From Patescibacteria group bacterium UBA1441 (GTDB taxonomy: Bacteria > Patescibacteriota > Minisyncoccia > Minisyncoccales > UBA1441), in contig DCTL01000017.1 in assembly GCA_002329255.1 (NCBI GenBank), positions 39,555-46,976 on the forward strand: a stretch of 7,422 nucleotides of DNA, read 5' to 3'. A model generated the notes under the pieces. The model was not told the DNA's origin, did no database searches, and saw nothing but the letters and a program-made list of their open reading frames with translations. Both the position numbers and the translations under genes were made by a program. This document shows, piece by piece, positions 1 to 5,986 of this stretch. The number at the start of each line of letters is the position of its first letter. Within the stretch, counting starts at the first letter, position 1.

Positions 1-1370
1 CTATTTTTACCAAAATAAAAACGCCTAAGTTTCTAAAATTATTTATTCCATTAGCGAGCATAACAATATTTTTTCTTAGTGTCTTTACAGACTTTATAGC
101 CTTAGAAATGGTCGAAGCTTCAATAATGGGCATAAGCATAGGAGTGGTACCAGCGGTTGGGCTTGGTAAGTTTTTGTATTTTAGCTTTGTTCTATTAATA
201 ACTTTTTTAGTTGTTGTGAAGATACTAAAAAAACATTTTTACGCCTCTCAAAAGGAAAAAACAAAACTGCACTATTTCTTGTTAGGAATAATTATTTTTG
301 TGATTACTAATTTGGTCTTCAACGTGCTTCTTGTTTTAGGAACAGGGGATGCAAGATATTATCAGATTGGCAATTATTCCATTATTTTCTTTCTTGGCTT
401 TACTGCTCTCGCTATCGTGAAAAACGAACTTTTTGAGATCAAGGTCGTTATAACTGGAATATTGGTGTCCTTAATCGGAATACTACTTTTTGCAGATCTT
501 CTTTTGCTTACCGATGTTTTTTGGATTCAAATTGCTAAATTCATTGTTTTACTTATTTTTCTTGGCTTTGGTTGGGCTTTGGTAAAAAGCGTTATCAAGG
601 AGATAAAACAAAGAGAACAACTAGAAAGGCTGGCTCGCGAAATAGAACAGGCTAATCGGGAGCTGAAAAAGCTAGACCAGGCTAAGTCTGATTTTCTGTC
701 AATTGCTTCCCATCAACTCAGAACGCCCTTAACGGCGATGAGAGGTTACTTATCCATGCTCACTAAGGGGGATTTTGGACCGATTTCACCGAAGGTTAGG
801 GAGGTTTCCCGGGAAGTCTATCAAGCCTCCTTAAGACTGTTGAAGCTCTCAAATGATCTTTTGAATGTTTCTCAGATTGAATCAGGCAAAACAACATTAA
901 GCTACGAGATGACTTCAATCGAAAAAATGGTTAAATCGGTGATTGATGAGATCAAAATTGAAGCCGACAGAAAGAATTTGTATCTGAAGATGATTGCAGC
1001 TGATGACTTGCCGGAGGTTGAGATAGATAGCGATAAGATTAGGCAGTCTTTATTGAATATTATTGACAACGCTTTAAAGTACACCAAACAGGGCGGAGTG
1101 ACGGTTCAGATCGGCCTCTCTGGATCTAACCATATTCTAATCAAAGTCAAAGACACCGGAGTCGGGCTCAGTAAAGAAGATATTGGCAAGCTCTTCCGCA
1201 GTTTTTCTCGAGGACAGGCTGGAATTAGCCTGCACTCAGCAGGGGCGGGCTTAGGCCTCTATGTCGCTCGTAAATTCGTCGATCAGCACAAAGGGCGTCT
1301 CTGGGTTGAAAGCCCCGGTCGGAATCAGGGATCAACTTTCTTCATTGAACTACCGATTAAGAGAGGCTAG
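1..1370 (+). CDS. Sensor histidine kinase, multi-pass membrane type (5' truncated by window edge)
   Basis: This is a membrane sensor kinase that autophosphorylates on His and passes phosphate to a response regulator, probably the next gene. An ATG exists at 108, but the frame (codons from position 3) is open back to the left edge, and those 35 extra codons encode another hydrophobic segment, so the true start lies outside the window. Numbering from the 108 ATG, further membrane segments lie near 20-40, 54-78, 87-107, 113-140 and 142-162. A charged coiled-coil linker follows at 163-195. The HisKA H-box SHQLRTP has phosphoacceptor H202, with the N-box around N317/N321, G1 box DTGVG at 349-353, F-box around F363-F366 and G2 box GAGLGLY at 379-385. 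All catalytic boxes are intact. The layout matches the 7TM-type kinases common in CPR bacteria. No extracytoplasmic ligand domain or PAS domain is visible, and the signal is unknown. It ends in TAG, 9 nt before the response regulator. Confidence 0.93.
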   Translation, partial: IFTKIKTPKFLKLFIPLASITIFFLSVFTDFIALEMVEASIMGISIGVVPAVGLGKFLYFSFVLLITFLVVVKILKKHFYASQKEKTKLHYFLLGIIIFVITNLVFNVLLVLGTGDARYYQIGNYSIIFFLGFTALAIVKNELFEIKVVITGILVSLIGILLFADLLLLTDVFWIQIAKFIVLLIFLGFGWALVKSVIKEIKQREQLERLAREIEQANRELKKLDQAKSDFLSIASHQLRTPLTAMRGYLSMLTKGDFGPISPKVREVSREVYQASLRLLKLSNDLLNVSQIESGKTTLSYEMTSIEKMVKSVIDEIKIEADRKNLYLKMIAADDLPEVEIDSDKIRQSLLNIIDNALKYTKQGGVTVQIGLSGSNHILIKVKDTGVGLSKEDIGKLFRSFSRGQAGISLHSAGAGLGLYVARKFVDQHKGRLWVESPGRNQGSTFFIELPIKRG

Positions 1371-1379
1371 AATGAGGTT

Positions 1380-1760
1380 ATGCACACCTCAGAAAAAATC
1401 GTACTTATCGTTGAAGACGAACCCATTTTGACGAAGCTCTATCGGGAAAAGTTTGAACAGGCTGGTTTTATAGTTGAAGTGGCTGGCAATGCTCGCCAGG
1501 GCGTTGCTTTGGCCAAAAGGACTAAGCCAGATATAGTTTTACTTGATATACTTTTGCCCGAGGAGAACGGACTCTATTTTCTTCAAGAGGTTAGAACAGA
1601 TCGGGTTTTGGCTGATTTGCCGGTAATTATCTTTTCTAATTATCGAAATACGATTATTGAAGAATCGGCTAAAAGATTGGGTGTTTCTGAATACATCACT
1701 AAAGCAAATTTTGATCCAGATGAAGTGGTTGATAAGGTGAAGAAAGTTTTAAATCTTTAA
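1380..1760 (+). CDS. Single-domain (CheY-like) response regulator
   Basis: This is a 126-residue receiver domain with nothing attached. It should accept phosphate from the kinase just upstream and act through protein-protein contacts, because there is no helix-turn-helix or enzymatic output domain. Landmark residues are present: acidic pocket E12-D13, phosphoacceptor D56 in the strand IVLLDILLP, switch Ser86 in VIIFSN, aromatic switch Y105 and conserved K108. The start gives the usual short lead-in before the first beta strand (KIVLIVEDE). A GAGG at 1374-1377 sits only 2 nt from the ATG, too close for a normal ribosome-binding site, so translation may be coupled to the kinase 9 nt upstream. 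No clear hairpin terminator follows the TAA. Family assignment is secure; partner choice is inferred from adjacency. Confidence 0.95.
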   Translation: MHTSEKIVLIVEDEPILTKLYREKFEQAGFIVEVAGNARQGVALAKRTKPDIVLLDILLPEENGLYFLQEVRTDRVLADLPVIIFSNYRNTIIEESAKRLGVSEYITKANFDPDEVVDKVKKVLNL

Positions 1761-2072
1761 TGTTTTCGCTAAAGGATTGTGAAACATATTGATAAGATTG
1801 TTTCAGAGCAATTGCTTAGAGTAACGGGAGATAAATAATTTATTATCGGCTAGAAGGTCTGGGTAAAACACGGCTTGTCTCTGTCGGTAACTAGATTATT
1901 TTCTGAAAAATAAAAAGATCGTGTAAAAAACTCAATGGAAGAGAATGGTTTAATATTGGACCGATTCTTTGGACTAAAGCCATAAATAGCCTTCAAAGAT
2001 CAGGTATTATTACAAAAATATCTAAAAAATTTACATTGACTTCCTGGGTAAATATGTTTAAATTAGTAATCT
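1761..2072. other. A+T-rich intergenic stretch with possible decayed coding fragments
   Basis: There is no intact gene, tRNA or rRNA here. Several short, protein-like frames lie on the + strand in different registers. One starts at GTG 1779 and stops at 1836-1838 (VKHIDKIVSEQLLRVTGDK). Another contains LEGLGKTRLVSVGN around 1845-1893. ATG 1935 to TAA 1983-1985 reads MEENGLILDRFFGLKP. An open frame of 57 codons with no early start codon runs 1907-2080 and includes WTKAINSLQRSGIITK, which resembles a winged-helix segment. Staggered frames like these could be a frameshifted, decaying gene, or could be chance. A 13 nt A/T palindrome (ATAAATAATTTAT, 1831-1843) is too weak to call a terminator. The right end carries the promoter for the next gene. 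Confidence 0.45.
2036..2064 (+). promoter_or_regulatory. Predicted sigma-70-type promoter of the sigma-region-4/HARE gene
   Basis: A -35 box TTGACT (2036-2041; five of six match TTGACA) is followed by a 17 nt spacer and the -10-like TAAATT (2059-2064; four of six match TATAAT). Transcription would begin at about 2070-2072, immediately before the ATG at 2073. The mRNA would then be leaderless or nearly so, which agrees with the absence of any purine-rich ribosome-binding site upstream. The box match is visible; promoter activity and start site are inferred. Confidence 0.5.
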
Positions 2073-3098
2073 ATGATTAGTATTGACTATCGTCAAGCTC
2101 AAAAGGAAATTTTCCAGATACTTCCGTCTCGATCTCAGGATGTTTTGAGGCGGCGTTTTCAGTTGGATTATCCTCATCGAGAAACGCTTGATACTATTGG
2201 GCGAGATTTATCTGTTACTCGAGAGCGAGTTCGCCAAATAGAAGAAACAAGTTTAGCTAAATTAAGAGAAGCTCAAACTCCACAAGCTAAGGAGATTAGG
2301 AAAGCGTTTCGTCAATATTTAAACGAACATGGGGGTCTGCGCCGAGAAGAATATGTTCTCGAGGACTTGGCTTCCAAAGAAGCCGATCGTCTTTATGTGC
2401 GATTTTTTTTAGTTCTCGAGCCTGATTTTTTCGACACTAAAGCTGATGAATTAGTTTATCCATTTTGGGCGACTGAAGAAAAAAATATTGAATTAGCACA
2501 TAAAGTTGTTGAGCAACTGGTTAAAGAGATCGAGAAACGTCATCAATCTTTATCCGAAGAAGAGATTGTTAAGATTTATCCGGCCGAAGAAACAGTAATT
2601 CGTTCTTGTTTAGAAGTCGCTCGTCAAATTGAGCGGGGGATTGACGGCGGTTATGGTCTAGCTGACTGGCCTGAAGTTTGCCCTCAAAGATTAAAAGACA
2701 AAGCCTATTTAGTGTTAAAAGAGACCGAACAGCCTCTTCATTTTATGAAAGTCGCGGAGCTCATCAATGAATTTAATCCGCGCTGGGAGAGGATTGGTTG
2801 CCGTCGGCCAAGACAAGCTTTAGCTCAGACCGTCCATAATGAATTAATCCGAGACCCTCGGTTTGTTCTGGTTGGAAGAGGGCTTTATGCTTTGAGAGAA
2901 TGGGGTTATCAACCTGGAACGGTTAAAGATCTTATTGTTAAAGTTTTAAAAGAAGCTGGCCAGCCCTTGACTCGCGAAGAGATCGTTGATCGAGTTCTGG
3001 GTCAACGATTTGTTAAAGAAACGACAATTCTGCTCAATTTGAGCTCGCGAGATGAATTTCGCCGGTTGGATGACAAAACTTATTGGCTGGCTGAATAG
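2073..3098 (+). CDS. Sigma-70 region 4-like / HARE-HTH winged-helix fusion protein (putative transcription regulator)
   Basis: This is a 341-residue putative DNA- or RNA polymerase-binding regulator. Residues 15-68 match sigma factor region 4: LPSRSQDVLRRRF, then TLDTIGRDLSVTRERVRQIE, the helix-turn-helix that reads -35 elements in true sigma factors. Regions 1.2, 2 and 3 are absent, so it cannot melt a -10 element by itself. Residues 205-276 (PLHFMKVAELINE ... RDPRFVLVGRGLYAL) and 282-341 (QPLTREEIVDRVL ... RLDDKTYWLAE) look like two tandem HARE-HTH winged helices, the fold of the RNA polymerase delta subunit N-terminus. The middle (85-200) is helical and may hold further degenerate winged helices. 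The start has no Shine-Dalgarno sequence but has a well-placed promoter. It ends 5 nt before the membrane-protein gene, so it probably heads that operon. Domain calls are confident at the N-terminus and moderate for HARE; the function is inferred. Confidence 0.85.
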   Translation: MISIDYRQAQKEIFQILPSRSQDVLRRRFQLDYPHRETLDTIGRDLSVTRERVRQIEETSLAKLREAQTPQAKEIRKAFRQYLNEHGGLRREEYVLEDLASKEADRLYVRFFLVLEPDFFDTKADELVYPFWATEEKNIELAHKVVEQLVKEIEKRHQSLSEEEIVKIYPAEETVIRSCLEVARQIERGIDGGYGLADWPEVCPQRLKDKAYLVLKETEQPLHFMKVAELINEFNPRWERIGCRRPRQALAQTVHNELIRDPRFVLVGRGLYALREWGYQPGTVKDLIVKVLKEAGQPLTREEIVDRVLGQRFVKETTILLNLSSRDEFRRLDDKTYWLAE

Positions 3099-3103
3099 GC
3101 AGA

Positions 3104-4402
3104 ATGACCCTTATGCCCGAAGTAACTAATTTAGGGACGGCAATCCTCTGGCTACTCTTGTCTCTTGGCAAGTTTATAGCTGCTTGGTGGTGGGTTTTGC
3201 CGCCTTTTTTATTTTATCCATTTTGGAAGAAGTTATATTTAAATTATCTACAAAATAGCTGGTTGAGAGATAAGGGAAAATATCAGTTATTGGAAATTAA
3301 ATTGCCGGAAGAGATCGATCGTCCTATTAAAGCGATGGAGCAAGTTTTTGCCAATTTGTGGGTTATTCTAGATGATCCTAATGCTCGAGAAAAGTGGTTA
3401 GAGGGAAAGCAAATGCTTCATTTTTCTCTTGAAATTTTAGGGCGGGAAGGAAAAGTTCATTTTTTGATTCGAGTGCCAGTAGCTAACGTTGAGACAGTTA
3501 AGTCAATTATTTACGCTCAGTATCCGGAAGTTGAGATTAGTAATTTTGATGATTATCTGACTGAAGCTCCCCATCCATTGCCTAATCGGGATTGGAATAT
3601 TTGGGGGGCAGATATGAAATTATTGAAAGCCGATAGTTATCCTATAAAAACATATCCAGTTTTTTTTGAAGAACATCCTTCAGATAAAGAACAGTTTAAG
3701 GTTGAGCCACTGTCAAGTCTGCTTGAAGGCTTGAGCACTCTCAAAGCAGGAGAGCAAATTTGGATTCAGATTGTGGCTACCCCAACGCGGGAAGATTTAA
3801 CTGGTTGGTTGACTCGAGCTCGTCAGCAACGAGATAAAGTACTGCAACGGGAAAAAAAGAAAGAGATTATCAGTAAACCAATCTATCAACAGGTGGTTGA
3901 TATTTTGGTTTTTCAACAGGAGTATCAAGAAACCGAGATTAAGGAGAAGAGTGGCCCTTCCTTGATGGATATCCCAGATATGGAAAAGAAGATCGCCGAA
4001 GCCATCGATCGTAAAGCCAGTAAGCCTAGTTTTGATTGTTTTATCCGGGTTCTTTATTTGGGGAAGAGAGATGTTTTCTTTAAACCTCGAGTGACGATTC
4101 CGATTAATTTTTTCCTCAGTTTTAATACAGAAAACCTAAACGCTTTTAAGCCTAAATCAACCTCAATTAAGTATCCGCCTCTGAAAGACCAGCGCCTCTA
4201 TTTAAAGCAGCGAGATATATTCTGGCGATATCTGAATCGTTATGTTCCGGGATATCCTGAGGATTCAGAAACCTATATCTTAAACACCGAAGAACTGGCA
4301 ACTCTCTTCCATTTACCCAGCCGCAACATGGCGCCGGCCTCAGGACTGGAACGCATTCGATCGAAAAAGGGCGAGCCCCCGGCTAATTTGCCGATAGGCT
4401 GA
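3104..4402 (+). CDS. Membrane-anchored secretion/conjugation-associated protein of CPR type (DUF8128-like)
   Basis: This is a 432-residue protein of unknown biochemical role. A strongly hydrophobic, tryptophan-rich N-terminus (about 9-41) forms one long or two short membrane segments, ending in a basic KK motif that suggests the rest is cytoplasmic. The body (55-430) is alternating alpha/beta with no nucleotide-binding motif. The tail LNTEELATLFHLPSR ... EPPANLPIG resembles the linker that, as I recall, precedes the ATPase domain in related fused proteins. The next gene is a VirD4/TraG-like ATPase without membrane segments, in the same frame after three stops. I infer that this protein supplies the membrane anchor and scaffold of a two-part motor. 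The start at 3104 is 5 nt after the upstream stop; a second Met (3113) is also possible. It is the only gene here ending in TGA. The DUF number is from memory and should be checked. Confidence 0.8.
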   Translation: MTLMPEVTNLGTAILWLLLSLGKFIAAWWWVLPPFLFYPFWKKLYLNYLQNSWLRDKGKYQLLEIKLPEEIDRPIKAMEQVFANLWVILDDPNAREKWLEGKQMLHFSLEILGREGKVHFLIRVPVANVETVKSIIYAQYPEVEISNFDDYLTEAPHPLPNRDWNIWGADMKLLKADSYPIKTYPVFFEEHPSDKEQFKVEPLSSLLEGLSTLKAGEQIWIQIVATPTREDLTGWLTRARQQRDKVLQREKKKEIISKPIYQQVVDILVFQQEYQETEIKEKSGPSLMDIPDMEKKIAEAIDRKASKPSFDCFIRVLYLGKRDVFFKPRVTIPINFFLSFNTENLNAFKPKSTSIKYPPLKDQRLYLKQRDIFWRYLNRYVPGYPEDSETYILNTEELATLFHLPSRNMAPASGLERIRSKKGEPPANLPIG

Positions 4403-4404
4403 TC

Positions 4405-4432
4405 TTTAAAAGCTCGTCTAAAATGATAAAAT
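4405..4432 (+). promoter_or_regulatory. Predicted extended -10 promoter ahead of the ATPase gene
   Basis: TGATAAAAT (4424-4432) is an extended -10 element: TG, one base, then TAAAAT, five of six matching TATAAT. A weak -35-like TTTAAA (4405-4410) lies 16 nt upstream. Transcription would begin at about 4439-4440, 2-3 nt before the ATG at 4442, so the mRNA would be nearly leaderless. No Shine-Dalgarno sequence precedes this ATG. The same TGATAA also contributes two of the in-frame stops separating this gene from its upstream partner. Internal promoter activity is inferred. Confidence 0.4.
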
Positions 4433-4441
4433 GGCTTTATT

Positions 4442-5986
4442 ATGGCCGAAGATATCACTTTTTTAGGCACAACTAATTTTCGCGGCCAAGAGCAGCGTTT
4501 TGGGATTAAAGAAAATGATCGACGCCAGCATTTTTATGTGGTGGGGAAGACTGGCATGGGTAAATCAGAATTGCTTAAGAATATGGCCATTCAGGACATT
4601 AGCAAGGGGCACGGTTTAGGATTTATTGATCCACACGGGGAGGTGGTTGATAGTTTATTGGATTTTATTCCTTCTCATCGTATTAATGATGTAATTTATT
4701 TTAATCCAGCTGATACCGAATATCCGGTGGCTTTTAATGTGATGGAGAGAGTGCCAGCTGATTTAAGACATTTAGTGGCCGGTGGCCTTATGGGGGCCTT
4801 TAAAAAAATGTGGCCAGATGTTTGGAGTGCCCGCATGGAGTATATCTTGAATTATGCTATTTTGGCCCTGCTAGAACATCCCGGATCAACACTGTTAGGC
4901 ATTAATCGATTATTGGCTGATTCTCATTATCGGGAGAAAGTAGTCGATCGGATTACTGATCCGGTGGTGAAATCTTTCTGGACTAAAGAATTTGCTCGAT
5001 ATAGCGAACGCTATGAGATTGAAGCGACAGCGGCTATCCAAAATAAGATTGGTCAATTGATTTCCGCTCCACTCATTCGGGGTATTGTCGGACAGGTTAA
5101 AACTTCAATTGATATTCGACAAGCAATGGATGAGGGTAAAATTTTACTGGTTAACTTGTCGAAAGGGAAGGTGGGTGAAGAAGCTTCATCTTTATTGGGG
5201 GCATTGATTGTAACGAAGCTTCAAATTGCGGCTATGTCTCGAGTTGATATTCCAGAACAGGAGAGACGAGATTTTTATCTCTATGTTGACGAATTTCAAA
5301 ATTTTGCGACTAAGTCATTCACTAATATATTTTCTGAGGCACGCAAGTATCGACTTAACTTAATTATTACTCATCAGTATGTCTCGCAGATGGAGGATTC
5401 TATTAGGGATGCTGTCTTTGGTAATGTCGGAACTCTGGCTTGTTTTCGAGTCGGGGCGGAAGACGCAGAATATTTAGAGCGAGAATTTGCTCCAGATTTT
5501 CAGGCGCTTAATCTGGTTAATTTAGATAAATACAATATCTATATTAAGTTAATGGTTGACGGATTGGCAAATCGTACTTTTTCAGCTCAGACCTTACCGC
5601 CTCAACCAGTGACGGGGACGAGTCATCGTGATAAAATTATTACAGTTTCTCGAGAGCGATACGGAACACCTCAAAAAAAGGTTGAAGAGAAGATCAATCG
5701 TTGGATGATCGAAGTTGAGATTGATGAGGCGAAGTCTTCAAATCTTTATGATGCTGTTTGCGATCGATGCGGTAAGGATTTTAAATTGCCCTTCAAACCA
5801 GTACCCGGGCGTCTTTATTATTGCAAGAATTGTTTGAAAAAAATTGCTGAGGAGGAGGGAGGTGAAAAAGAAAATTCAGCGGACAAGGGATATCGAGGAG
5901 TCTTGAAAAAGATTATTGACCGCACTCGGCAAAGAAGTCAGCCTAAGGAAATTAAACCCAATCAAACAGTTGATCTCGATGATTAA
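4442..5986 (+). CDS. VirD4/TraG-like type IV secretion ATPase (FtsK/HerA superfamily) with C-terminal zinc ribbon
   Basis: This is a 514-residue P-loop motor expected to couple ATP hydrolysis to movement of DNA or protein substrates at the membrane, probably as a hexameric ring. The N-terminal lead LGTTNFRGQEQRFGIKENDRR runs into Walker A GKTGMGKS (35-42). FIDPHGEVVD (61-70) follows, typical of the TraD/TrwB/DUF87 group. Walker B is FYLYVDEFQNF with D283-E284, and the sensor-like motif is RKYRLNLIITHQY with Q312. C440, C443, C461 and C464 form a zinc ribbon, followed by a charged, probably disordered tail (466-514). Canonical VirD4 carries N-terminal membrane helices; none is present here, and the upstream gene probably supplies them. 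No relaxase or VirB components are visible, so conjugation, secretion or DNA uptake cannot be distinguished. The last 8 nt overlap the PGK-like gene. Confidence 0.93.
   Translation: MAEDITFLGTTNFRGQEQRFGIKENDRRQHFYVVGKTGMGKSELLKNMAIQDISKGHGLGFIDPHGEVVDSLLDFIPSHRINDVIYFNPADTEYPVAFNVMERVPADLRHLVAGGLMGAFKKMWPDVWSARMEYILNYAILALLEHPGSTLLGINRLLADSHYREKVVDRITDPVVKSFWTKEFARYSERYEIEATAAIQNKIGQLISAPLIRGIVGQVKTSIDIRQAMDEGKILLVNLSKGKVGEEASSLLGALIVTKLQIAAMSRVDIPEQERRDFYLYVDEFQNFATKSFTNIFSEARKYRLNLIITHQYVSQMEDSIRDAVFGNVGTLACFRVGAEDAEYLEREFAPDFQALNLVNLDKYNIYIKLMVDGLANRTFSAQTLPPQPVTGTSHRDKIITVSRERYGTPQKKVEEKINRWMIEVEIDEAKSSNLYDAVCDRCGKDFKLPFKPVPGRLYYCKNCLKKIAEEEGGEKENSADKGYRGVLKKIIDRTRQRSQPKEIKPNQTVDLDD

Noticed and set aside
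108..110. ATG 108 as the kinase start
   Set aside because: The frame stays open to the left edge and the upstream codons encode another hydrophobic segment expected for this kinase family.
902..1087. Minus-strand 61-codon open frame
   Set aside because: It lies wholly inside the kinase ATPase domain, which has clear coding motifs on the + strand; the minus frame has no recognisable domain.
4400..4429. Alternative genetic code with TGA as glycine
   Set aside because: Read-through would add only eight codons beyond the first TGA before a TAA, with one more TGA on the way. No conserved domain contains an in-frame TGA.
4273..4470. Minus-strand 65-codon open frame
   Set aside because: It overlaps the 3' end of the membrane protein and the start of the ATPase, has no motif, and is best explained as a shadow.
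5916..5978. Longer N-terminus for the PGK-like protein
   Set aside because: It would overlap the ATPase tail by about 70 nt. The PGK fold begins just after the ATG at 5979, and the 8 nt overlap ATGATTAA is a typical coupled start.
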